In this document: positions 1 through 7,649 of the stretch, one piece after another | Layout of the letters: each line of letters starts with the position of its first letter | Position numbering within the stretch: the first letter of the stretch is position 1 | DNA from: Synechococcus sp. HK01-R | GTDB taxonomy: Bacteria > Cyanobacteriota > Cyanobacteriia > PCC-6307 > Cyanobiaceae | Length of the DNA: 64,000 bases | Direction: 5' to 3' | Assembly: GCF_014217855.1 (NCBI RefSeq) | Contig: NZ_CP059059.1 | Location: forward strand, 1,798,001-1,862,000 | Notes under the pieces: generated by a model | What the model was told of the DNA's origin: nothing | Seen by the model: the letters and a program-made list of their open reading frames with translations, nothing else | Database searches by the model: none | Translations under genes and position numbers: made by a program

Positions 1-1
1 T

Positions 2-907
2 GAACTGAAAGCACGGGTTGTCTTCACCCCGGATGACCTCGCCGGTGGGAATCGCTTGGTTCCGGCGATTGGCTGGATCCTTGATCACCGGCCTCTGATG
101 GAGCTGCTCCTGGATCGATTGGCCTCCCATCCCTCCGTGCAGTTGCAGCTTGGCGCTGCGCCGGCTCCCCACACCCCAGAGGGGCGCTTCGATCTCGCGA
201 TTGCTTGTGACGGTCCAGGGTCACCCCATCGGGGATTTTGGAAGCTGCCTTTCTGGTCTTGGACTTATCAACAGGGTTGTCTCACGTTCAAGGTGCGGCT
301 GCGCAACCCTCAAGCCCAAACCGCATACGAGCTGTTTCGTTGTGAGGGGCCTTTTGCTGTTCTTCCCCTCGGTCACAATGCGTTCCAAATCGTTTGGAGC
401 GCTCCCCTCGAGTGCTGCCGTGAGCGTGCCGCACTCTCTCCTGACCAGTTGCTCAAGGAGCTATTCGGAGTGCTTCCGGAGGGGCTTGAGCTGGAGGCTT
501 TCCTCGACCAGCCCAGGGCTTTCCCCCTGCAGCTGAGCCTCGCCCCCCGCCTTGCACGGGGAGGACTGCTGTTGGTCGGGGAGTCGGGGCATCGTTGTCA
601 TCCCGTCGGAGGTCAGGGTCTCAATCTGTGTTGGCGTGATGTGGCGGAGTTGCTTCGACTCCTGAAGCATCCCGCTTCCAGCCGACTCAGTGGATCTGCC
701 ATTGGTCGCCGCTATGCCCGCAGCCGCCTTCCTGATCTGATCCTCGTCGGCCTGGCAACGGATTTGCTGGTGCGTCTGTTTTCCAACCGCAACCCTCTGC
801 TGTTGCTTCTGCGCCGTCTGGGGCTGTCCTCCATGGGGCGCTTCGGCGTGCTGCGACAGCTTTCACTTGCTGCGATGACCGACGGACCGTTGGCATGGCG
901 TCGCTGA
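2..907 (+). CDS. FAD-dependent monooxygenase (UbiH/VisC-like), 5' partial
   Basis: The reading frame is open from the first bases of the window, so the N-terminal FAD-binding Rossmann part lies outside. The visible part carries the second FAD motif of aromatic-ring hydroxylases, GESGHRCHPVGGQGLNLCW, near nt 577-640, which matches the family pattern GDAAH-x3-P-x2-GQG-x-N. Members of this family hydroxylate aromatic rings using NAD(P)H and O2, for example in quinone biosynthesis. The substrate cannot be read from the sequence. A UbiH/Coq6-like role is plausible, but other cyanobacterial flavin monooxygenases share the same fold. The gene ends about 30 bases before a small DUF2949 gene on the same strand. 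Confidence 0.85.
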   Translation, partial: ELKARVVFTPDDLAGGNRLVPAIGWILDHRPLMELLLDRLASHPSVQLQLGAAPAPHTPEGRFDLAIACDGPGSPHRGFWKLPFWSWTYQQGCLTFKVRLRNPQAQTAYELFRCEGPFAVLPLGHNAFQIVWSAPLECCRERAALSPDQLLKELFGVLPEGLELEAFLDQPRAFPLQLSLAPRLARGGLLLVGESGHRCHPVGGQGLNLCWRDVAELLRLLKHPASSRLSGSAIGRRYARSRLPDLILVGLATDLLVRLFSNRNPLLLLLRRLGLSSMGRFGVLRQLSLAAMTDGPLAWRR

Positions 908-937
908 CATCCAGCCGCTGACGGTCAGACTGGATGC

Positions 938-1153
938 ATGGTGTTCAGCAGCTCACCCCAGCCCCGGCCCCCAGCGACGCTCCTGAAGTTTCTCCAGGAG
1001 AAGCTGGGCCTCAGCGACAATGCGCTCCAGCTTGGCCTTCGTCAGGCTGAGCTGGAGCAAGCTCCCCTGCCGATCGTTCTTTGGAGCTTCGGGCTTCTCA
1101 GCCTTGCTCAGTATCAGGCAGTTCTTGATTGGCAGCAGAACGAGCAGATCTGA
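938..1153 (+). CDS. DUF2949 family small protein
   Basis: A 71-residue protein with no signal peptide or membrane segment. The pattern of a leucine-rich helix, then LGLRQAELE, then LPIVLWSFGLLSLAQYQAVLDW matches the cyanobacterial DUF2949 family, whose function is unknown. Its TGA stop abuts the stop codon of apt on the other strand: TGATCA at 1151-1156 serves both genes, so no base separates them and there is no room for a conventional terminator between the two convergent genes. Confidence 0.8.
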   Translation: MVFSSSPQPRPPATLLKFLQEKLGLSDNALQLGLRQAELEQAPLPIVLWSFGLLSLAQYQAVLDWQQNEQI

Positions 1154-1705
1154 TCAGTTGTAAACAACCAGCGATTCCACCGGGGTCTGCTCCGGAAGCC
1201 GCCGCCGACCCTCCAGGGCTGCTAGCTCAACAACAAACCCGCAACCAACCAATTGCCCGCCCGCTTCGGACACGAGCGAGGCGGTGGCGCTTGCGGTTCC
1301 ACCGGTTGCCAGGAGGTCGTCAACAATCAGTACGCGGGCGCCATCGCGCAAGGCCTCGGCGTGCATTTCCAGTCGATCACTCCCGTATTCCAGGGAATAA
1401 TCGATCGCGATCACCTCGCCCGGCAGCTTTCCAGGCTTGCGCACGGGTACGAAGCCGATGCGTTGGTCGGTGGCCAGAGCAGTGCCAACAATGAATCCCC
1501 GGGATTCAATCCCCACGATGAGATCAGGCTGCACTTGTTCGCAGACCGTCCCGAGTCGACGCATGACCTCAGCCCATCCCTCGGGATCTCGAAGCAAGGG
1601 GCTGATGTCGCGGAACAGGATTCCCGGCTTGGGGAAATCGGGAATGTCCCGGATGTACTGGCGAAGATCCAAGGAAGGGTGACGCAGAGGCCTCAGCCCT
1701 GTCAT
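1154..1705 (-). CDS. apt: Adenine phosphoribosyltransferase
   Basis: Salvages adenine by joining it to PRPP to give AMP and pyrophosphate, in the cytoplasm. The N-terminus has the Apt hallmark [21 protein letters not shown]. The PRPP-binding loop [18 protein letters not shown] sits in the second half. Starting at 1705 gives 183 residues, the usual Apt length. ATG codons at 1708 and 1717 are also possible; the one at 1717 would overlap the start of the divergent DUF3038 gene at 1716. A longer frame extends upstream, but its extra 89 residues have no Apt similarity and lie antisense to that gene. Function is secure; only the exact start is open. Confidence 0.93.
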   Translation of the reverse strand: MTGLRPLRHPSLDLRQYIRDIPDFPKPGILFRDISPLLRDPEGWAEVMRRLGTVCEQVQPDLIVGIESRGFIVGTALATDQRIGFVPVRKPGKLPGEVIAIDYSLEYGSDRLEMHAEALRDGARVLIVDDLLATGGTASATASLVSEAGGQLVGCGFVVELAALEGRRRLPEQTPVESLVVYN

Positions 1706-1715
1706 CATCGCAGCC

Positions 1716-2240
1716 ATGACCGACGCCACTGCTGAACTGGGCCGACGCGGATTCGAGCGTCTCGACCTGTTGCTCCTCACTGTTGAGGCTCTCGATCTCA
1801 ATGGTGGGGAGGCCATGGTCTGGGCGACCCAGCAACTGGGCTTCTCTGATCTGTTCCCCAATCGGGTGGAGCTGTGGAAGCGGCGCTGCCATAACCCCCT
1901 GAGGCGGTCCACCCGTCGAGGCTCCGTGACCTCGAAGGAAACGGATGCACTGATCCAGTTGCTCTGTGCCATGGCCGATCGCCTCTATCCCCTGCTGCAT
2001 CAACTGCTTTCCCGTCAGGAGCCCGAAGAGCTCACGTCCCAGCGATGGGCGCTCCTCGATCAGCGACTGCGTGCTCTGGTCACCGAACGCATGAACCCTC
2101 GGCGCGGAGCTGTGCAACGGCTTCTGGATCTCGAGCAATCCGCGCCACTGCAGCGTCAGCTGGTGCGTTCCCTGGCTCTCTGCTCCGGAGCCGGCGGTGT
2201 GGACCGAATGCGGGCCAGCCTTCTCGACCCCACACCCTGA
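1716..2240 (+). CDS. DUF3038 family protein
   Basis: A 174-residue soluble protein with leucine-rich amphipathic helices and no recognisable catalytic motif. Length and sequence style fit the cyanobacterial DUF3038 family, function unknown. It is followed 4 bases later by a DUF4335 gene. These two families are commonly adjacent in cyanobacteria, which suggests that the products act together. It is divergent from apt with almost no spacer, so the two genes must share promoter elements embedded in each other's coding starts, or the annotated starts are a little early. Confidence 0.75.
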   Translation: MTDATAELGRRGFERLDLLLLTVEALDLNGGEAMVWATQQLGFSDLFPNRVELWKRRCHNPLRRSTRRGSVTSKETDALIQLLCAMADRLYPLLHQLLSRQEPEELTSQRWALLDQRLRALVTERMNPRRGAVQRLLDLEQSAPLQRQLVRSLALCSGAGGVDRMRASLLDPTP

Positions 2241-2244
2241 AGCC

Positions 2245-2838
2245 ATGATCAAGCTCTCCTACCGCTACGACCAAACCGCGGCCCGTCTCGAGGTTGAGGG
2301 GCTTCCTGACTTCTCTGCTGATCAGGGCAACGGCGTGATCGGCATCCTCTCGGCCTGGCGATTGCAGGTCGTTGGAGCCCCTGAACTCGAAGGCAAGCGG
2401 GATCACCTTGAAGCCCTTCTTGCCGTGGTGCTTCCTTATGCACGCCATCAGCTCTCTGGAGTGGCGCGTCGTTTTGGTGCTGATGACGCCCCTGTGAGCA
2501 TCGCTCCAATGGAGGCAGGCCACGTGCTGGAGCTTCGAAGCAGTCAGCCTGGGGTCGAACCGCTCAGCATCCGATTGGATGACGCCGAGCTTGCTGATCT
2601 CGTGCGTTGTCTTGATGCTATGCGCCTGGATCCCCGCGTTCAGGTGGCCTGGCCACCGCTTCCGCAGCGGCCGTTGCAGCGCCGTGAACTTGCCGAACGG
2701 ATCCCCCTGCATCGGCGTCTGGGTGCTCCTGTTCTTGGTGGATCCGCCCTTTTCGTGGCTGCCGTTCTGGCGATGTGGGTGCCAACTCAACCGCCATCCC
2801 AACCACCGAGCGCTGAGGAAGCGGTTCGAGGACGTTGA
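2245..2838 (+). CDS. DUF4335 family protein with C-terminal membrane anchor
   Basis: 197 residues from the ATG at 2245, 4 bases after the DUF3038 stop. The N-terminal part (MIKLSYRYDQTAARLEVEG) and the middle match the DUF4335 type known from cyanobacteria. Near residues 164-180 there is a hydrophobic stretch, APVLGGSALFVAAVLAMWV, that can span a membrane, followed by a proline-rich tail. A membrane-tethered partner for the DUF3038 protein is a reasonable inference. No enzymatic motif is visible. Longer starts upstream would overlap the previous gene and add unrelated residues. Confidence 0.75.
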   Translation: MIKLSYRYDQTAARLEVEGLPDFSADQGNGVIGILSAWRLQVVGAPELEGKRDHLEALLAVVLPYARHQLSGVARRFGADDAPVSIAPMEAGHVLELRSSQPGVEPLSIRLDDAELADLVRCLDAMRLDPRVQVAWPPLPQRPLQRRELAERIPLHRRLGAPVLGGSALFVAAVLAMWVPTQPPSQPPSAEEAVRGR

Positions 2839-2884
2839 CGAACTCTCTTTGAGCAAGAGAATTGAGTGTGAATGGCCTTAGAGC

Positions 2885-3130
2885 ATGGGAGCCAGCTGGT
2901 CGGATCTGAGGCGTCGTGTGGCTCGCATCGGTGCAGCCCTTGATGTGGTTGTACGCAGCGATCCCGAGGTCTGCGGGTTGAGTGGTTCCGGTTATCACCT
3001 GACGCTTCACCACAGCGGCTATGGCGACTGCACAGTCGGTGATCTCACCTTGATCGATTGTCCTAACGAACTCGTGCTGTTGGAATTCGAGCGTTGGATG
3101 CGCGGTGCCGGTCACCCGCTGGTGTTATGA
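2885..3130 (+). CDS. Conserved small cyanobacterial protein, function unknown
   Basis: An 81-residue soluble protein with mixed alpha/beta character (RIGAALDVVVRSDPEVCGL, then a GYGDCTVGDLTLIDCPNE segment with two cysteines). I do not recognise a family. It overlaps the next membrane protein gene by 4 bases (ATGA at 3127-3130), which indicates translational coupling and a shared transcript. Codon use is like that of its neighbours. Confidence 0.6.
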   Translation: MGASWSDLRRRVARIGAALDVVVRSDPEVCGLSGSGYHLTLHHSGYGDCTVGDLTLIDCPNELVLLEFERWMRGAGHPLVL

Positions 3131-3558
3131 ATCGGCCCAGGTTGCGTTCAATCGCTGGAAAGCCAAAGCCGCGCAAGGTGTTCTCTTCGCGGCGGTCCAG
3201 GCCCAGCATTCCTGTCAGGCGCCAAGCCCTTGAAGGGGTTCTGCTTGTGCTGCTCGGTGTGGGGTTGCTGGCCTTTCTCAGTTGGTTGCCCCAGAAGATT
3301 GATGCGCTGGTGGTGGTGAGTGAAGCCATTGCCGACCTGATTCGTGGACTGGCGCAATTGCTTGAGGCCCTGTTGGGGATCGCTGCTGTGATTCTTTTGG
3401 CCTTGCTCCTGGTCGCTGCGCTGGTGGCTCTGCTGGGTGGAGTCGTACGCCTGACTCGTGCCTGTTGGCGATCGTTTTCAAGTTCATCTGGCTCCGGTCG
3501 TGTCGTGGACCACCCTGGCTCGGGACCCAGTCCCCGATCTCGCTCCGCTCAGCGATAA
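3127..3558 (+). CDS. Small two-helix membrane protein, function unknown
   Basis: 143 residues from the ATG at 3127, which overlaps the previous stop codon. A basic N-terminus (about residues 1-35, rich in Arg/Lys/Pro) precedes two strongly hydrophobic segments: EGVLLVLLGVGLLAFLSWLP, and a longer one around LLGIAAVILLALLLVAALVA. A serine- and arginine-rich tail follows. It looks like a small inner or thylakoid membrane protein. No family recognised. Its 3' end overlaps the convergent EF-hand gene by 10 bases. Confidence 0.6.
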   Translation: MNRPRLRSIAGKPKPRKVFSSRRSRPSIPVRRQALEGVLLVLLGVGLLAFLSWLPQKIDALVVVSEAIADLIRGLAQLLEALLGIAAVILLALLLVAALVALLGGVVRLTRACWRSFSSSSGSGRVVDHPGSGPSPRSRSAQR

Positions 3559-4022
3559 GGCCTTGGTGCCAAAGCTTTCTGAAGCGTCCAGAGCTCAGCC
3601 AGGGTCAAAGCTCCATCCTGGTTGAGATCAACGCTCTCGAAATTGCGCGCCAACCAGGGGAGTTGGCGTACTTCCCCTCGATCCAACCGGCCATCGCCAT
3701 TGCGGTCTGCTTGCTGGAATCGTTTTTGCAGGCGAAAACCGCTTGGCTGGTTGGATGGAACGCGCAGGTCCTCGAGCAGCAGGAAGCCTCTGGAGTCCTG
3801 ACGGAGCACCCGCTGCTCCAGATAGGGCTGTCCCTGGACTTCCGATCGATCCAGGCGACCGTCGCGATTGAGGTCCATCCGGACGAAGAGTGCTTCCATG
3901 CGTCGGCCATAGGCATTCACCTCATCAGGATTCGCCTGGGCTGCTCCGGCATGCATCACCAGCGCTGTCGTCGCTGCAGAGGCCAGAACCCTGACGATCG
4001 CGGTCGCTGATGGTTGCTTCAT
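3549..4022 (-). CDS. Exported EF-hand calcium-binding protein
   Basis: 157 residues. A signal peptide covers roughly residues 1-30 (basic start, hydrophobic ATTALVMHAGAAQA, AxA-type cleavage site). Three EF-hand loops follow: DLNRDGRLDRSE, DRNGDGRLDRGE and DLNQDGALTLAE. Each keeps the D-x-N/D-x-D-G spacing that binds Ca2+. The protein is probably periplasmic and either senses or buffers calcium. No enzymatic domain is attached. It is convergent with the preceding gene, and upstream of it lies the promoter region of the two-component system on the other strand. Confidence 0.8.
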   Translation of the reverse strand: MKQPSATAIVRVLASAATTALVMHAGAAQANPDEVNAYGRRMEALFVRMDLNRDGRLDRSEVQGQPYLEQRVLRQDSRGFLLLEDLRVPSNQPSGFRLQKRFQQADRNGDGRLDRGEVRQLPWLARNFESVDLNQDGALTLAELWTLQKALAPRPYR

Positions 4023-4162
4023 GAGCGCAGGCTATGAAGGAATGCAGTGTCGTTCATGTCTGTTCTGCAACCGTTGACGACTGAGCTGTGACAGGGTCCG
4101 ATTGTTGCGGACAGATGGCGGCCTGATCCATACGATCAGATCCGACCAGCACGGCGCTTTTC

Positions 4163-4888
4163 ATGACACGTACCTCGATGATCTGGGTCGTCGATGATGA
4201 TCCGGAACTCCGTCAGATGGTGGGCACCTATCTGATTGATCAGGGTTACGACGTGCGCTGTCTCAGCGATGTGAAGCAGTTCGAGGCCCGGCTTGAATTT
4301 CAGCGTCCGGACCTTGTGGTTCTCGACCTGATGATGCCTGGGGATGATGGCCTAACGGCACTCCGGCGCTTGCGTGACGCTGATGATGATCTGCCGGTGG
4401 TAATGCTCACGGCCCGAGGGGAGGGGGTGGATCGGATCATCGGTCTGGAGCAGGGTGCCGATGACTACCTTGCCAAGCCTTTCCTTCCCAGAGAGCTGTC
4501 GGCCAGGATCGAAGCCGTGTTGCGTCGCCGGATGGCCATGCCCGCGGGAACCCCCTTGGCCGAGGGTGGGGCCGTGCGTTTTGGCGATAACGAACTCGAC
4601 TTAGCTGCCCGTACCCTCGTGCGTGAGGGAACCCCCACTGTGATCACCAGCGGTGAATTCAGCCTGCTGGCGGCATTCGTGCAACATCCCCATCGCCCGC
4701 TCTCCCGCGACCGTCTGATCGAGCTGGCTCGTGGTCCTGGGTGTGAAACTGATACCCGCAGCATGGACGTGCAGGTCTCCAGGGTTCGCAAGTTGGTGGA
4801 ACCGGATCCCAGCCGTCCGCGCTACATCCAAACGGTTTGGGGGTACGGCTACGTTTTCGTGCCGGATGGAACACCCAGATCACGATGA
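4163..4888 (+). CDS. OmpR/PhoB-family response regulator
   Basis: 241 residues. The receiver domain (about 1-120) has the acidic pair in VVDDDPE, phospho-acceptor Asp55 in VVLDLMMPG, the conserved Thr in MLTARGE and Lys in LAKPF. A winged-helix DNA-binding domain follows, with SGEFSLLAAF, SMDVQVSRVRKL and the terminal IQTVWGYGYVF. This is a transcription factor activated by phosphorylation. Its partner kinase overlaps the stop codon by 4 bases. The stimulus is not shown by the sequence; overall architecture is OmpR-like. A start at Met6 (4178) is also possible. Confidence 0.92.
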   Translation: MTRTSMIWVVDDDPELRQMVGTYLIDQGYDVRCLSDVKQFEARLEFQRPDLVVLDLMMPGDDGLTALRRLRDADDDLPVVMLTARGEGVDRIIGLEQGADDYLAKPFLPRELSARIEAVLRRRMAMPAGTPLAEGGAVRFGDNELDLAARTLVREGTPTVITSGEFSLLAAFVQHPHRPLSRDRLIELARGPGCETDTRSMDVQVSRVRKLVEPDPSRPRYIQTVWGYGYVFVPDGTPRSR

Positions 4889-6207
4889 GAATTGGTGGTG
4901 GCTGGAGTCAGTCCGTCCGTTCGTTGCTGGGCTGGTCGGGCGTTGCCATCGGCTGCTGGGGGCTTTGCCTGTTGGCCTTGCAGGCACTCTTTGGTCGCCA
5001 GATCGAGGGTCTGCAAAGCGTGCAGCTGGGTCGGGAACTGGCCCTGAATGTGCGGCTCACCGAGCTAGCCCTTGAGCGCTACCCCCCTCATCTGGTGAGC
5101 GAACTGACCGGTTTGGATCTGGCCGTGCGCTTTCGCCCTCCTATGGAGGGTTCAGCGTCTCCTTTTCTGCAGCGCCAGGCCAAGGTCTTGCAGCATCAGC
5201 TCTGTCAGCGCCTTGCCCATTGCCCGATGGTGGAAGCATCGGGCCGCAGCCGGGTGGTGTGGATCGAGTTGATCTCTCCGTTGGAGCCTGTGTGGTTACG
5301 CGTCCCGTTGCGTTCGCCGATGGCCTGGCCGCCGGAGCCGACGTTGCTCGGTTCTTCACTGGTGGCGGCAGCGGTGATCACCGGGGCTCTGTTTTTGCTT
5401 TTGGAGGTGGAGCAACCGCTCCGTAGGCTTGAGAAGGTGCTCAGCCGCGTTGGTGAGGGAGAAGATCCTGAAGCGGTTCCAGCTCGAGGAGCCCCCGAGG
5501 TGAAGCGTCTGACCCATCGCTTTAACGCCATGGTGCAGCGCCTTGCGGCCACCCGACAGGAGAGGGCAACGATGCTTGCAGGCATTGCCCATGATCTACG
5601 TGCGCCAATCACCCGACTGCAGTTCCGGCTATCGCTTCCTTCCCTCTCGGTGGCTGAGCGCGATCGCTGTGCCAACGACCTTGAAGCGCTTGAGCGGATT
5701 ACTGAACAGTTTCTGCTGTTTGCTGGGGGAGGCGATGGAGAGGAGGCGATCGAGCTGCCCCTGGATCAGCTCCTGGCCGAGGTGTCCAGCAGTCATTCTT
5801 CAGACCAATTGCATCTGGATCTGGAACCGATGCAAATCCTCGTTCGTCCAGTCGCGATCTCCCGCGCGGTGGCCAACCTCATCGACAATGCGTTCAGCCA
5901 TGGCTCTCCACCGGTGCTGTTGCGGTTACGTCGTCGACCGGATGGATGCTCCATCGAAGTCTGGGATCAAGGTGATGGCATGCCAGCTGACCAGTGGGAC
6001 CGAGCGTTGCAACCCTTTCAACGTTTGGATGAATCCAGAGGTCGGCAGGGTCATTGCGGCCTTGGTCTGGCGATCGTGGCCCATGTGGCCCAGCTCCATG
6101 GCGGCACCCTTTCAAGGCTTCCCGCTGACATGAATGGGGAAGACTGCGACTCTGTGGGCGGTCGATTCGGGCTTCAGCTTTTGCTGCCCTTTCCACTGAA
6201 AGGTTGA
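4885..6207 (+). CDS. EnvZ-like sensor histidine kinase
   Basis: 440 residues from the ATG that overlaps the regulator's TGA (ATGA). Two membrane segments (about 13-36 and 153-176) flank an extracytoplasmic domain of roughly 115 residues. A HAMP region comes next, then the H-box GIAHDLRAPITRL with phospho-accepting His236, an N-box NLIDNAFSHG and a G-box HCGLGLAIVAH. It autophosphorylates on ATP and passes the phosphate to the adjacent OmpR-type regulator. The order regulator-kinase with overlap is typical of a co-translated pair. The ligand is unknown. Confidence 0.92.
   Translation: MRIGGGWSQSVRSLLGWSGVAIGCWGLCLLALQALFGRQIEGLQSVQLGRELALNVRLTELALERYPPHLVSELTGLDLAVRFRPPMEGSASPFLQRQAKVLQHQLCQRLAHCPMVEASGRSRVVWIELISPLEPVWLRVPLRSPMAWPPEPTLLGSSLVAAAVITGALFLLLEVEQPLRRLEKVLSRVGEGEDPEAVPARGAPEVKRLTHRFNAMVQRLAATRQERATMLAGIAHDLRAPITRLQFRLSLPSLSVAERDRCANDLEALERITEQFLLFAGGGDGEEAIELPLDQLLAEVSSSHSSDQLHLDLEPMQILVRPVAISRAVANLIDNAFSHGSPPVLLRLRRRPDGCSIEVWDQGDGMPADQWDRALQPFQRLDESRGRQGHCGLGLAIVAHVAQLHGGTLSRLPADMNGEDCDSVGGRFGLQLLLPFPLKG
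6188..6203 (+). terminator. Short hairpin at the end of the kinase gene
   Basis: A perfect 6-bp stem, CCTTTC/GAAAGG, with a 4-base loop lies just before the kinase stop codon. No clear T-run follows, so it is at best a weak or factor-assisted terminator. Confidence 0.25.
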
Positions 6208-6275
6208 GAAAAGCTTGACCCTGCACTTGCTGTCGACGCTCACGGTGCACCAATGGAGCAGGAGCTCTCCGCACC

Positions 6276-7250
6276 ATGGGTCACAAGGACAAACACGACA
6301 AACATCACAAACAAGGCGATCACAAGGGGAAGAAGTCGAAACAACACCCCTCCGAAGCGAAGTTGCCGGACCCAGTGATTGCGGCTCTCGATGGCAGTGA
6401 ATGCGACATCGACCATCCTTCCGAACTGCTGGATGACCTGCTTGAGGGACGAAACCACAACGGTGATCGCCTGAACAAGAAGCTTTACGAGGCCGAGCTG
6501 ATCAGGTTGCAGACCGATTTGGTGCGTATGCAGTACTGGATCAAAGCCACCGGATACCGCATGATCGTGCTCTTCGAGGGGCGTGACGCAGCCGGGAAAG
6601 GCGGCACGATCAAACGGCTGACAGAACCGATGAACCCCAGGGGTTGTCGTGTGGTGGCCCTCGGCACTCCTTCGGATCAGCAGAAAACCCAGTGGTATTT
6701 CCAGCGCTATGTGGAGCACTTTCCCAGCGCCGGCGAGATCGTGGTGTTCGACCGCAGCTGGTACAACCGCGCCGGTGTGGAGCGGGTGATGGGCTTCTGC
6801 ACTGATGAGCAGGTCGATCAATTCATGGAGGCCTGTCCGCAGTTCGAGCGGATGTTGGTACGCAGCGGCATTCTTCTACTGAAATATTGGTTTTCTGTCA
6901 GTGATAAAGAACAGGAAGCCCGCTTCCAGTCGCGTATCGATGATCCCACGCGTCGTTGGAAGCTGAGTCCGATGGATCTTGAGGCGCGCAACCGTTGGGT
7001 GGATTTCTCCCGGGCCAAGGACGCGATGTTCGCCCACACCAACATCCCGGAGGCCCCTTGGTTCACCGTGGAAGCTGATGACAAACGGCGGGCACGGCTG
7101 AATTGTCTCCGACATGTGCTTAGCAAGGTTCCCTGGGAGGACATGACTCCACCTGGCATTGATCTACCGCCGCGGCCTGAGCAGGGCGACTACATCCGGC
7201 CGCCCATCAACGAACAGTTTTTCGTGCCGAATGCCTACCCCTACGCATGA
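6276..7250 (+). CDS. ppk2: Polyphosphate kinase 2 (PPK2 family)
   Basis: 324 residues. Transfers phosphate between polyphosphate and nucleoside phosphates. Walker A is GRDAAGKGG at about residues 102-110. Walker B/lid residues are in FDRSWYNRAGVERVMGF from about 158. YWFSVSD and WKLSPMDLEARNRW are typical of single-domain PPK2. The first 30 residues are strikingly rich in His and Lys (MGHKDKHDKHHKQGDHK), unlike the usual PPK2 core. This may be a metal- or polyphosphate-binding extension, but that is inference. Whether the enzyme prefers ADP, GDP or AMP cannot be told here. Confidence 0.93.
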   Translation: MGHKDKHDKHHKQGDHKGKKSKQHPSEAKLPDPVIAALDGSECDIDHPSELLDDLLEGRNHNGDRLNKKLYEAELIRLQTDLVRMQYWIKATGYRMIVLFEGRDAAGKGGTIKRLTEPMNPRGCRVVALGTPSDQQKTQWYFQRYVEHFPSAGEIVVFDRSWYNRAGVERVMGFCTDEQVDQFMEACPQFERMLVRSGILLLKYWFSVSDKEQEARFQSRIDDPTRRWKLSPMDLEARNRWVDFSRAKDAMFAHTNIPEAPWFTVEADDKRRARLNCLRHVLSKVPWEDMTPPGIDLPPRPEQGDYIRPPINEQFFVPNAYPYA

Positions 7251-7269
7251 TCATGTTGTGTTGAGCTGA

Positions 7270-7380
7270 TCAGCCGTGCAGCTGGGCGAACCAGAACCCG
7301 GCCAGTTGCCAGGAACTCCACAGAAAGATCGCTAAAAACAGCCAGTTGAGCCAGGCAGGGCGTTGGTCGTTACTGAACAC
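7270..7380 (-). CDS. Possible 36-residue tryptophan-rich membrane peptide
   Basis: A short frame from GTG (7380) to TGA encodes a 36-residue peptide with one hydrophobic helix rich in aromatic residues (NWLFLAIFLWSSWQLAGFWF) after a polar N-terminus. The composition is that of small one-helix membrane proteins in picocyanobacteria. An in-frame stop lies just upstream, so it cannot be longer than one more codon (TTG). It overlaps the end of the 83-residue gene on the same strand in another frame, and no clear ribosome site is visible. Treat as a candidate. Confidence 0.35.
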   Translation of the reverse strand: MFSNDQRPAWLNWLFLAIFLWSSWQLAGFWFAQLHG

Positions 7381-7583
7381 CAATCAGCATCGCGAAGGGA
7401 AACACCGGCACCGCCGGCACGCTTCAGATCATGCATCCCCTCCAGCTGTCTGTACACCGCCTTCAGTTGACGCTGGATGTGGTCGGTATGGGGCATGGCG
7501 CTGAGGGTGCCGAGGGCTTCCTCGAGATGCTGTTTCGCATCGATGAGCAGGCGGCAGTCTGTGCTTCCGGGTTCGTAACTCAT
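7332..7583 (-). CDS. Small conserved-looking protein, function unknown
   Basis: 83 residues from the ATG at 7583 (an alternative ATG at 7607 adds 8 residues). The middle is a helical segment (LLIDAKQHLEEALGTLSAM, then IQRQLKAVYRQLEGMHDL) likely to form a helical hairpin or coiled coil. The C-terminal 20 residues look less protein-like, and their DNA is shared with a possible membrane peptide in another frame. No family recognised. It is separated from the SNase-like gene upstream by about 66 bases. Confidence 0.5.
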   Translation of the reverse strand: MSYEPGSTDCRLLIDAKQHLEEALGTLSAMPHTDHIQRQLKAVYRQLEGMHDLKRAGGAGVSLRDADWCSVTTNALPGSTGCF

Positions 7584-7649
7584 TGGAGGTGTTCCACTTG
7601 AATCCATTCAGTCAGTGGTCCTGCGCCGCTGCTGTGTGCATGCACACCA

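Noticed and set aside
1706-1972. N-terminal extension of Apt
   Set aside because: The extra 89 residues do not resemble Apt, and the normal length is reached from 1705.
1569-2856. Long minus-strand frames opposite the DUF3038/DUF4335 genes
   Set aside because: No recognisable motif, low-complexity translation; the plus-strand genes have family matches and coupled spacing.
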